The position numbers and the translations under genes were made by a program. This document shows, piece after piece, positions 6,667 to 13,349 of a stretch of 16,263 bases of DNA (position 1 is the first letter of the stretch; every line of letters starts with the position of its first letter). A model generated the notes under the pieces. That model was not told where the DNA came from. It made no database searches and saw nothing but the letters and a program-made list of their open reading frames with translations. Source of the stretch: Deltaproteobacteria bacterium (lineage in GTDB: Bacteria > Desulfobacterota_C > Deferrisomatia > Deferrisomatales > JACRMM01); contig JACRCS010000670.1 in NCBI GenBank assembly GCA_016218905.1, positions 1 through 16,263 on the forward strand, read 5' to 3'.

Positions 6667-8370
6667 TCAAAAAGTGCGTCGAACTGTGAAGGACACGAAG
6701 TCCCGATCTGCCAGGGACTGCTTGTAGGAGAAGTGCTGGCTATTGTCGGGCAAGGTGACCAGCGCAACGCCGCGGGGACCGTAGAAGTGGGTGTAGCTCA
6801 GGCCGAAACGCCAGGCGTCGAGGTACGAGGCGTTCAGGCCGACGGTCAGATCCCCGCCCTTGTGGGGTCCGAAGCTGTTGACGACGGAGGACTTCCCCTT
6901 GGGGAAGTAGGCGAAACCCAGAGGCACGCTGAGATCGAGCCCGGAGAGGACCTGCCGGTACGAAGGCTCGAAGATCATCCGAAAGCCCCAGGCGTCCCGA
7001 TCAGCGTTGGGGTCCAGAGCCTGGGAGTTGTCCGTCACGCTGGTGCGCCGGTTCCACGCGACCTCTCCGAGGAACATCGACTCACGGGAGAGGAAGTTGG
7101 GGCCGAAGGACGCGAGCCACGAGATCTGCGCGTGCACGGAGTTGCCGACGGCGTACCGAGGATCATCGCGGTTGTCGGCCGGGATCCCAGCGGGAACGAC
7201 CACCGGCGGGCTCACGAGCGGCGTGTTGCGGCGCATCGAGACCTCCGTCGCCAGGTTCCAGGCTCCGAAGGTGGTGCTCGCGCTCGCCCCGTACGCCTGG
7301 ACGTCCTCGGGGTAGACGAGGAGGTATTCGCCGACCTTTCCCGTAAGCGGCGGCCCCGGCTGAACGCCTTGGCCGGGCCGCACGTAGACCTGGGGGGTCT
7401 TTTCGTGGAAGCGGATCGCGTAGAGGCCCACGTCGACGGTGCTGACGGGCCGGAACCGGACCTGGATCCCGCCCTGACCTGAGTCCCGCGCCTCCTCGTC
7501 GTCGGCTCGCGTGAAGTGCAGCGGCGGCAGCGCCGGGTCGATCGGGTTCGGACCGGCCAGGATCCGCTCCCCGCCCTCGTCCAGCACGTCGGTCGTCGAG
7601 AAGTAGCTCCCGGCTGCGGGGAGCCGGGTCTTCTCCCACAAGAACTGGTAGAACGCCCCGACCGAGACGTTCGGGCCCAGCTGCAGTTGGGCTCCAACCT
7701 GGGGCACGGGCCGGATCAGCTCCTTGAACTGCGTGTTCGGGACCGAGAGGAGCTTCACCACGTCGATCGGAGCCATGCCTCCGGCGATGCCGTTGTTGCC
7801 GAAGAAGAGACTCTCACCCCAGATCTGGGCGAACTGCCCTACGCGGACGCTCGTCGTCGTGGGGCCCGCTTCGAGCTTCCCGAAGGCGAAGGCGTCGAGG
7901 AGTTCGGCCTTCCTCCCGTGGAGGCGTTCCGTGTCTCGGGTGAACTCGTCGGACGACACGGAGAAGGGGTTGTAAGTGCCGGGGGAGTCGTTGTCGGTGC
8001 TCCGGTTGTAAACGAGGTCGTACCAGGCAGCCCCGCTCAGGCGGATTCCGAAGTCCTTCTTGTAGATCGCGTCGAACTCGGAGAGGAGATCGAAGCGATT
8101 GGAGATGAGCCCCCGGTCGAAGGTCCGGTCCCCGTCGTCCTGGTTCGGGTCGGCGACGAGCTTGTCCGCCCGGCCCTCTACCCGGGCGGCCACGCTGTAC
8201 TTGACCGTGTTGTCCCAACTCAGCTTCAGGTCCGGGTTCCCGGTGTTCAGCCGGAAGGCGCCCGCCGGGTCAGCCAGGAGGAGGGACGTAGCCGCGAGGG
8301 ACCCGAGGAGGAGGAGCCTGGAAACCGCCTTGGGACGGGAGCGACGCTGAGGTATTTCTCTGTGCTGCAC
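6667..8370 (-). CDS. DUF1302 outer-membrane beta-barrel protein
   Basis: A 567-residue DUF1302 family member, predicted outer-membrane barrel and exit or entry channel of the block 1 envelope system. The start is GTG 8370-8368, with GGAGG (8377-8381) 6 nt upstream. A long signal peptide (about residues 1-38, ending DPAGA) precedes the family-typical FRLNTGNPDLKLSWDNTVKY. The remainder is amphipathic beta-strand sequence with Gly/Asn/Asp turns and includes the conserved VRVGQFAQIWGESLFF stretch. The last residue is Phe (SFTVRRTF), the usual C-terminal signal for BAM-dependent insertion. Length is normal for the family. DUF1302 is typically paired with DUF1329, as here (12-nt gap). It is separated from the upstream ligase by the heptad repeat array, so it may be transcribed either by read-through or from its own promoter. 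Confidence 0.92.
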   Translation of the reverse strand: MQHREIPQRRSRPKAVSRLLLLGSLAATSLLLADPAGAFRLNTGNPDLKLSWDNTVKYSVAARVEGRADKLVADPNQDDGDRTFDRGLISNRFDLLSEFDAIYKKDFGIRLSGAAWYDLVYNRSTDNDSPGTYNPFSVSSDEFTRDTERLHGRKAELLDAFAFGKLEAGPTTTSVRVGQFAQIWGESLFFGNNGIAGGMAPIDVVKLLSVPNTQFKELIRPVPQVGAQLQLGPNVSVGAFYQFLWEKTRLPAAGSYFSTTDVLDEGGERILAGPNPIDPALPPLHFTRADDEEARDSGQGGIQVRFRPVSTVDVGLYAIRFHEKTPQVYVRPGQGVQPGPPLTGKVGEYLLVYPEDVQAYGASASTTFGAWNLATEVSMRRNTPLVSPPVVVPAGIPADNRDDPRYAVGNSVHAQISWLASFGPNFLSRESMFLGEVAWNRRTSVTDNSQALDPNADRDAWGFRMIFEPSYRQVLSGLDLSVPLGFAYFPKGKSSVVNSFGPHKGGDLTVGLNASYLDAWRFGLSYTHFYGPRGVALVTLPDNSQHFSYKQSLADRDFVSFTVRRTF

Positions 8371-8400
8371 AGTGGGCCTCCGTTCCGGGTTGGAGTTGCT

Positions 8401-8515
8401 TAGGTCAGTTGTCGGTTATCAGTCGTAGGTCTTAGTTTTAGGTTTTAGGTCTTAGGTCTTAGGTTCTACTGATAACTGATAGCTGATAACTGACCACTGA
8501 TCACTGATCACTGAT
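8401..8515. repeat. Heptanucleotide repeat array with internal inverted arms
   Basis: The 145-bp gap between the ligase and DUF1302 is filled by AT-rich heptads that contrast with the GC-rich flanks. Three TCAGTTG-like units (8405-8425) are followed by six TAGGTYT-like units (about 8425-8466) and seven RACTGAT/CACTGAT units (8467-8515), the latter two sets exactly in 7-bp phase. The array ends at the base before the ligase stop codon. The first block is nearly the reverse complement of the last: 8405-8423 against 8468-8486 matches at 16 of 19 positions, so a long stem with the TAGGTYT block in the loop is possible in DNA or RNA. The pattern resembles the heptanucleotide STRR repeats known from cyanobacteria. 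Function unknown; it could attenuate or stabilise the intercistronic mRNA. Confidence 0.85.
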
Positions 8516-10063
8516 TCAGCCAACCTTCCGGTCCCGCCCCTCCCAGAATTTCGCCTTCACGTCCTTGCGCAGGATCTTCCCCACCGGGCTCTTGGGGAGG
8601 CACTCCCAGAACTCCACCCGTTTGGGACACTTGTAGCCGGCGAGGCTCTCTTTGCAGAAGTCGATGAGCTCACGCTCCGTGGCCTGCCACCCCTGTTTCA
8701 GGACCACGACCGCCTGGACCCGCTCGCCCCACTTCTCGTCGGGCGCCGAGGCCACCGCGCACTCCTGCACCGCAGGATGGCGGTAGAGCACGTTCTCGGT
8801 CTCGGTCGGGTAGACGTTCTCGCCGCCGGTGACGATCATGTCCGCCTTGCGATCGACCAGGAACAGGTAGCCCTCTTCGTCGAGCACGCCGACGTCGCCC
8901 GTGTAGAGCCATCCGTCCCGGAGCTTCTGGGCCGTCATCTCCGGGTTCTTCCAGTAGCCCAGCATGATGTTCGGCCCCCGGACGGCGACCTCCCCCACCT
9001 CGCCCGCCCTCACCGGGTTCCCGGCCTCGTCGACGACGCGGACCTCCACCACCGACATCTCCTGGCCCACACTTCGGAGGAGCCTCGCCCGCGGCCCGTC
9101 GAGGACGTGGTCCTGGGCGACGAGCGCCGACACGGCTGGGGCCGCCTCCGTGAGCCCGTAGCCCTGCGCGAGGATGTTGCCGAACTTCGCGATCAGACGC
9201 CGGAGCACTTCCTCTGGGATCGGACTGCCCGCGTAGGTCATCAGGCGGAGGCTGGAGAGATCGAACTGCTCCAGGGAGGGATGGTCCAAGAGCCAGTTGT
9301 AGAGGGTTGGGACCGCGTTGATGTGCGTGCAGCCCTCGTCCTGCACGGCCTCGAGGATCCTTCCCAGGTCAGGCCTGCGGACGACCACGACCTTGCCGCC
9401 GACGATCAGGTGGCAGAGGGCCGGCCAGAAGGACACGTGGAAGAGGGGCAGCAGCATGCAGGTGGTGTCGTTGCGGGTGAACTGATACTGGTGGCACAGG
9501 CACTGCATCGCGGTGACGAGGTTGCGGTGGGAGAGCATCACTCCCTTCGGCAGCCCGGTCGTGCCGCCGGTGTACATCAGGATGGCCATGGCGTTCTCGT
9601 CCACCGGCGCCAGCGGGTCCGTCTCGGGAGCCCCTGCGAGCAGGTCTTCATAGGAGGCCCCCTCCAGCGGGCGATCGAGGCCGACCCAGGTGCGAACCGT
9701 CGCGGCCTTCTCCCGCAGCCGGATCGCCGTCTCCTCATAGCCGTCGCCCACCAGCGCCAGGACGACCTCGGCGTCGTCCAGGATGTGGAGCAGTTCCCCC
9801 TCGGAAAGCCGGAAGTTGAGGGGCGTCGTAACCAGGCCCGCCTTCGCCACCCCGAGATAGACCTCCAGGTAGCGGGCACCGTTCTCCGCCAGGACCGCGA
9901 CCCTCGAGCCGGGTTCAAGACCCAGGCCCAGGAGCGCGTTCGCCAGCCGGTTCACCCGGGCTTCGAGCTCCCGGTAGCTCAGGCGAGCGCCCTCGAAGAC
10001 CACGGCTTCGCGGCGTGCATGGATGCGGGCACCCTTCCTCGCGATGTCTCCCAGCGTGAACAT
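8516..10063 (-). CDS. Acyl-CoA ligase (AMP-forming, ANL superfamily)
   Basis: A 515-residue AMP-binding enzyme that should activate a carboxylic acid to its CoA thioester via an acyl-adenylate, in the cytosol. Core motifs are all present: YTGGTTGLPKG (164-174, phosphate loop), QGYGLTEA (300-307), YTGD (387-390), DRKADMIVTGGENVYP (404-419, hinge and adenylate-binding) and PVGKILRK (493-500), with K496 as the catalytic A10 lysine. Length and motifs match long- or medium-chain and aryl acid:CoA ligases; the exact substrate cannot be read from motifs. The start ATG 10063 has GAGGAG 6 nt upstream. It is the first gene after the operator-bearing promoter, so it probably leads the block 1 operon and supplies or consumes the hydrophobic acid handled by the envelope genes. 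No truncation seen. Confidence 0.93.
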   Translation of the reverse strand: MFTLGDIARKGARIHARREAVVFEGARLSYRELEARVNRLANALLGLGLEPGSRVAVLAENGARYLEVYLGVAKAGLVTTPLNFRLSEGELLHILDDAEVVLALVGDGYEETAIRLREKAATVRTWVGLDRPLEGASYEDLLAGAPETDPLAPVDENAMAILMYTGGTTGLPKGVMLSHRNLVTAMQCLCHQYQFTRNDTTCMLLPLFHVSFWPALCHLIVGGKVVVVRRPDLGRILEAVQDEGCTHINAVPTLYNWLLDHPSLEQFDLSSLRLMTYAGSPIPEEVLRRLIAKFGNILAQGYGLTEAAPAVSALVAQDHVLDGPRARLLRSVGQEMSVVEVRVVDEAGNPVRAGEVGEVAVRGPNIMLGYWKNPEMTAQKLRDGWLYTGDVGVLDEEGYLFLVDRKADMIVTGGENVYPTETENVLYRHPAVQECAVASAPDEKWGERVQAVVVLKQGWQATERELIDFCKESLAGYKCPKRVEFWECLPKSPVGKILRKDVKAKFWEGRDRKVG

Positions 10064-10093
10064 CGGCGTCTCCTCTTGTGCAGGCGGAGTGAA

Positions 10094-10110
10094 TGACTGG
10101 CCGTCAGTCA
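10094..10110. promoter_or_regulatory. Degenerate operator in the ligase leader
   Basis: TGACTG-N5-CAGTCA, 31 bp upstream of the ligase start. It shares the GACTG/CAGTC arms of the better palindrome at 10184-10199, but the spacing is one base shorter, so it may be a weaker or decayed site for the same repressor. Confidence 0.4.
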
Positions 10111-10183
10111 GAGCCCACGGCTTGTAACCCTCCTCAGGCGAAAGCTCTGGACCCTGGAACCGCTATGGCACGTGGCGGCTTAT

Positions 10184-10199
10184 GACTGACGAGTCAGTC
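10184..10199. promoter_or_regulatory. Palindromic TetR-type operator GACTGAC-GA-GTCAGTC
   Basis: A perfect 16-bp palindrome in the region between the divergent ligase and regulator genes. It lies directly downstream of a predicted -10 box (10212-10207) of the ligase promoter, so it would cover the transcription start. Size, symmetry and position are those of TetR-family operators, and the adjacent gene encodes a TetR-containing protein. A near-copy overlaps the regulator stop codon (11749-11764). Confidence 0.7.
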
Positions 10200-10206
10200 G
10201 CTGTGC

Positions 10207-10235
10207 AGCTTACGAAATGACAAACGCCGTGTCAA
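10207..10235 (-). promoter_or_regulatory. Sigma70-type promoter for the ligase operon
   Basis: On the minus strand a consensus -35 TTGACA (10235-10230) is followed after 17 bp by TAAGCT (10212-10207, 3 of 6 with TATAAT). The expected start is near 10200, at the edge of the operator, giving a leader of about 135 nt before the ligase. Confidence 0.5.
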
Positions 10236-10422
10236 TAGGTGAAGCGTAGTTTTTTTGTGCGCACCTTGGGTGCGACCGCCACACGTCGGTGCGCTTCGGC
10301 ACCCAAGACGCGGTTTCCATGCAGCATTATTCGAATGGAGCTTTTGCCTCACGCCCCGCAAGGCGGCGTGCCACCTCGCCGGCACGCCCCAAATTCGCTT
10401 TGCCCGCGGTGCGCCCGACTGC
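10213..10422. other. Non-coding divergent region with inverted repeats
   Basis: Between the two divergent start codons (10064-10480) I see no convincing gene; the small open frames have poor ribosome sites and overlap regulatory sequence. Besides the promoters and operators, this part holds a run of seven T (10250-10256), the palindrome GTGCGCAC (10257-10264), a perfect 9-bp inverted repeat CTTGGGTGC (10265-10273) / GCACCCAAG (10299-10307), and an 8-bp hairpin GGCGTGCC (10365-10372) / GGCACGCC (10381-10388) with an 8-nt loop. These stems could belong to a small RNA or to extra protein-binding sites; neither is proven. Confidence 0.45.
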
Positions 10423-10428
10423 TACAGT
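10399..10428 (+). promoter_or_regulatory. Possible promoter of the MerR-TetR regulator
   Basis: TTTGCC (10399-10404), an 18-bp spacer and TACAGT (10423-10428, 4 of 6 with TATAAT) lie about 50 bp upstream of the start codon. A half-conserved operator (GACTGAA-CG-GTATTTC, 10438-10453, 10 of 14 arm positions) follows at once, which would allow autoregulation. Weak on its own. Confidence 0.3.
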
Positions 10429-10480
10429 AGAGGGGCTGACTGAACGGTATTTCTGTCCATGAAGGGTCTAGAGGAAGGCA

Positions 10481-11749
10481 ATGGGGAGGGAGAAGCTCTC
10501 AGCGGCTCCGGCGGGGGCGATGAAGATCGCGCAGCTGAGCCGAGCTGCCGCAACCAGCAAGTCCACGATCCACAACTACATTCGAGAGGGGCTCCTTCCG
10601 CCCCCCCAGAGGGTGGGCTTGAACGTCTCCGTCTACTCGCCCGACCATCTGAGCAGACTCGCGCAGATTCGGGAGCTCCGGGAAAGGGGCAACGGCCTCG
10701 AGGAGATCAAACGCGCCATGAGCCTAGAAGGCAGCCGGGCTCCCGAGCCCACCCGGGGCGAGCAGAGCTCCGAGCAGCTGCCCGCCGAGCCTGGGCAGGA
10801 GAAGAGGCAGCAGATCATCGATAAGGCGATCGAGCTCTTCAACCAGTTCGGGTACGCCCACGTCCGCGTGAGCGACATCACCGAGTCGCTCCAGATGGGC
10901 AAAGGGACGTTCTATCTCTACTTCGAGAACAAGGGTCAGCTGCTGCTCGAATGCTTCAAGAGGCTGGAATCTCTGATTCTCACGCTGGAGCGGCGTCAGG
11001 AGATTCGGGGCCAGGACGGCTTCTTCGGCCGCAATCGCCCGAGATTCGCGGGGTTCAACGAGCAGTACGGCACGTTCGCCGGCGTGATGAACCTGATCCG
11101 TACCGCGTCGTTGTCCTCCGACCCCGTGGTCAGCAGCAGCGCCCGAGACTCGTACGTCTCCATCATCGAGCCCCTGAAGAGGGACTTCGAGGCGGCCGTC
11201 CGCGAAGGCAAAGCCGAGCCCATGGACGCAGAGCTGGCAGCGTACGCGATGATGGGGGCGGCCGACAATCTGTGCTACCGAGGGATGGTCGACGACCGCT
11301 ACCGGAAGGAGGAGATCCTGGAGTTCTTCGTTCCCTTCCTGGAGCGGCTCATGCGCTCGGACGGCTCCCGCCCGGCGCCGGCACAGCCCTCGCGGGAGGC
11401 GAGCGCGGGGACCCTCACCGATCGCACCGGGGTCTGCACCGAGGTGGAAGGGCTTCGTTTCGGGGGTCGCGCCCACGTTCCCGCCAAGATGGGCCAGGGG
11501 GAGGTTGAAGTGGACTTCTCGCGCGTCACTGCTTTCGAGGTCGGCGACGTGGCAGAAGCCGAGATTCCGCTGGAACTGACGATGCTGGACGGCCGGCAGG
11601 CCTCGGTGCGCGTCGACGGCAGCCTCGTGATCTCCGCCGAGACCGCCGTCGGCCCGTTCCGGATCTCCATCCGAGATGTGAGGGCGTTTGTTTCGGGCTC
11701 AAGGACCGCGCCGGCCGAGCGTGACTCCCCGGATTCCTGTCTCACCTAG
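10481..11749 (+). CDS. Three-domain regulator: MerR-type HTH, TetR repressor, beta-rich C-terminus
   Basis: A 422-residue transcription factor, unusually long for TetR proteins (about 200). Residues 14-80 form a MerR-like winged helix (MKIAQLSRAAATSKSTIHNY, then YSPDHLSRLAQI). A Pro/Glu-rich linker (82-105) leads to a full TetR DNA-binding domain at about 107-155 (KAIELFNQFGYAHVRVSDI, then KGTFYLYFENKGQLL) and an all-helical ligand domain to about 291. After a second linker, residues 316-406 form an unrecognised beta-rich domain (FGGRAHVPAKMGQGEVEVDF, SRVTAFEVGD, later FRISIRDV). The start ATG 10481 has GAGGAAGG about 4 nt upstream; ATG 10520, exactly at the MerR motif, is the alternative. 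Being divergent from the ligase operon and flanked by palindromes, it probably represses block 1 until an acyl-CoA or related ligand binds, and also controls itself. Confidence 0.88.
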   Translation: MGREKLSAAPAGAMKIAQLSRAAATSKSTIHNYIREGLLPPPQRVGLNVSVYSPDHLSRLAQIRELRERGNGLEEIKRAMSLEGSRAPEPTRGEQSSEQLPAEPGQEKRQQIIDKAIELFNQFGYAHVRVSDITESLQMGKGTFYLYFENKGQLLLECFKRLESLILTLERRQEIRGQDGFFGRNRPRFAGFNEQYGTFAGVMNLIRTASLSSDPVVSSSARDSYVSIIEPLKRDFEAAVREGKAEPMDAELAAYAMMGAADNLCYRGMVDDRYRKEEILEFFVPFLERLMRSDGSRPAPAQPSREASAGTLTDRTGVCTEVEGLRFGGRAHVPAKMGQGEVEVDFSRVTAFEVGDVAEAEIPLELTMLDGRQASVRVDGSLVISAETAVGPFRISIRDVRAFVSGSRTAPAERDSPDSCLT

Positions 11750-11764
11750 ACTGACCAGTCGGTC
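11749..11764. promoter_or_regulatory. Second palindromic operator, overlapping the regulator stop codon
   Basis: GACTGAC-CA-GTCGGTC, with one mismatch from perfect symmetry and the same 2-bp centre as the site at 10184-10199. It begins on the last base of the regulator stop codon, between two convergent genes, where no promoter is expected. It could serve looping or a roadblock. Confidence 0.5.
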
Positions 11765-11770
11765 ATATCG

Positions 11771-11801
11771 CTGAGGTCTCCCCTTCGGGCCCGCACCTCA
11801 G
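11771..11801. terminator. Bidirectional hairpin between convergent genes
   Basis: A 7-bp perfect stem CTGAGGT (11771-11777) / ACCTCAG (11795-11801) encloses an inner CC-UUCG-GG hairpin (about 11782-11789). It lies between the regulator stop (11749) and the ATPase stop (11811-11809), the expected place for a shared terminator. It lacks a T-tract, so Rho or structure alone would be needed. Confidence 0.5.
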
Positions 11802-11808
11802 GGCTCGC

Positions 11809-12591
11809 CTAAATCGCGAACTCCATGGGGAGCTCGACCTTGAGCTCGAGCTCCTTCAGGACCCGGTCCCGGAGCTTCTCGAAGTCGTAGCCGGTACGGT
11901 CCCGCGGCCTCGCCAGGGGGACGGAGAGCGCCGCCTTCACGCGGCCGGGCAGCGCGCTCATGACGACGACGCGGTCGGCGAGGTAGAGGGCCTCGTCGAT
12001 GTCGTGGGTGACGAAGACGATCGTCCGCCGGCGCTCCTGCCACAGGCGGATCAGCTCGTCCTGCATGCGCATGCGGGTGATGGCGTCGAGGGCCCCGAAG
12101 GGCTCGTCCATGAAGAGCACCTCCGGTTCGACGGCGAGCGCCCGGGCGAGGGCGACCCGCTGCTTCATGCCGCCGGAGAGCTCGTGGGGGTGGCTCCGCG
12201 CGAAGTCCGTGAGCCCGACGAGCTCCAGGCACTGGCGGGCCCGTTCCCGGCGCTCCGCTTTCGACACTCCCCTCACCTCGAGCCCGTACTCGACGTTTCC
12301 GAGCACCGTCCGCCAGGGGAAGAGGCCGTAGTCCTGGAAGAGCGTGACGAAGCGGGGATCCGGTCCCGCGACGCGGGCGCCGTCGATCCGCACCTCCCCC
12401 CGCGAGGGTTCGTCGAAGCCGGCCATCAGGTTCAGCAGAGTGGTCTTCCCGCACCCGCTCGGGCCGAGGAGGCAGAGGAACTCCCCGTCCGCGACCCCGA
12501 GCTCGACCTCGGCGAGCGCCGTCCGGACCTCGCCCTTGGCGGTCGTGAACTCTTTGGCCGCTCCGCGGACCTGGATCTTCACCGAGCTCAT
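11809..12591 (-). CDS. NitT/TauT-type ABC transporter ATPase
   Basis: A 260-residue nucleotide-binding subunit of an ABC importer of the SsuB/TauB/NrtD group. All motifs are intact: Walker A GPSGCGKTT, Q-loop LFQDYGLFPW, signature LSGGMKQR, Walker B VLFMDEPF followed by GALD, and the switch histidine in VTHDIDEA. It ends without the extra C-terminal sensor domain found in some nitrate importers (NrtC). The start ATG overlaps the permease stop as ATGA (12591-12588), so it is translationally coupled. It powers uptake through the permease encoded just upstream; the substrate has to be inferred from the binding protein and from linkage to cooS. It is the last gene of the block 3 operon. Confidence 0.95.
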   Translation of the reverse strand: MSSVKIQVRGAAKEFTTAKGEVRTALAEVELGVADGEFLCLLGPSGCGKTTLLNLMAGFDEPSRGEVRIDGARVAGPDPRFVTLFQDYGLFPWRTVLGNVEYGLEVRGVSKAERRERARQCLELVGLTDFARSHPHELSGGMKQRVALARALAVEPEVLFMDEPFGALDAITRMRMQDELIRLWQERRRTIVFVTHDIDEALYLADRVVVMSALPGRVKAALSVPLARPRDRTGYDFEKLRDRVLKELELKVELPMEFAI

Positions 12592-13349
12592 CGGGCCCCC
12601 CACTGCCGCTTGATCCACCCCTCCGCCCGGCCCATGAGGACGTCGATGGCGAGGCCCGAGACGCCGATGAAGAGGATCCCCACGAGGACGAGGTCGGTCC
12701 GCAAGAGGTTCCGGCTGTCGATGATGAGGTACCCGAGCCCGGAGCGCACCCCCAGCATCTCGCCGGCGACGAGGAAGACCCAGGCAGCGCCGAGCGCGAT
12801 GTGGAGCCCGACGGCGATCGTGGGGAATGTCGCCGGGACGACGATCTTCCAGAGGACCCCGGGCTGCCGGGCGCCGAAGTTCCGGGCGACCTTGAGGTAC
12901 ACCGGATCGACCTGGCGGACCGCGGCCACCGTCGAGAGGAGGATGGGGTAGAAGGCCGCGAGGAAGATGATCACGACGGCCGGGAGGTTCCCGATCCCGA
13001 ACCAGAGGCTGATGAGCGGGAACCAGGCGATGGGCGAGATGGGCCGGAGCACGTGGACCAGCGGCTCCACGGCCCGCCAGAACAAGGCGTACCACCCGAA
13101 GAAGAGCCCCAAGGGAATCGCCAGCGAGGCGGCGGCCAGGTAGCCCCCGGCGAAACGGAGCAGGCTCACCCAGAGGGACTTCCAAAGCTCCCCGCCCTCG
13201 GCGAGCTCGAGGATGCCCCGGGCGACGTCGGCGGGAGGCGGGAAGAGCTGCTTCGAGTACCCGCCCCAGACCGTGGCGAGCTGCCACGCCCCCACGACCG
13301 CCGCAAAGGTCAGGAGGGGAGGAAGCCCCCTCCGGAGCACCTGCCTCAT
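12588..13349 (-). CDS. NitT/TauT-type ABC transporter permease
   Basis: A 253-residue inner-membrane permease of the SsuC/TauC/NrtB family, with about six hydrophobic helices. The N-terminal helix (RGLPPLLTFAAVVGAWQLAT) is followed by the family stretch KSLWVSLLRFAGGYLAA, and the ATPase-contacting EAA-type loop is seen around VARNFGARQPGVLWKIVVPA. The start is ATG 13349, overlapping the stop of the binding-protein gene as ATGA (13349-13346); the frame is open for 160 further codons upstream, but that stretch is the antisense-phase shadow of the binding-protein gene. Partner of the adjacent ATPase and periplasmic protein. Length is normal and no damage is seen. Confidence 0.94.
   Translation of the reverse strand: MRQVLRRGLPPLLTFAAVVGAWQLATVWGGYSKQLFPPPADVARGILELAEGGELWKSLWVSLLRFAGGYLAAASLAIPLGLFFGWYALFWRAVEPLVHVLRPISPIAWFPLISLWFGIGNLPAVVIIFLAAFYPILLSTVAAVRQVDPVYLKVARNFGARQPGVLWKIVVPATFPTIAVGLHIALGAAWVFLVAGEMLGVRSGLGYLIIDSRNLLRTDLVLVGILFIGVSGLAIDVLMGRAEGWIKRQWGAR

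Noticed and set aside
4780..7482. 900-codon plus-strand open frame
   Set aside because: Antisense to three genes with clear signal peptides and family motifs; its translation is Val/Gly/Arg-rich without recognisable domains, typical of GC-rich antisense frames.
8401..8515. CRISPR array
   Set aside because: Units are 7 bp and contiguous with no unique spacers; this is a simple heptad repeat.
10250..10307. Intrinsic terminator (seven T beside an inverted repeat)
   Set aside because: The T-run precedes the stem on the plus strand and reads as A on the minus strand, the wrong order for termination in either direction.
10194..10443. Small open frames (about 60 codons) in the divergent region
   Set aside because: They overlap promoter and operator signals, lack ribosome sites and show no protein-like composition.
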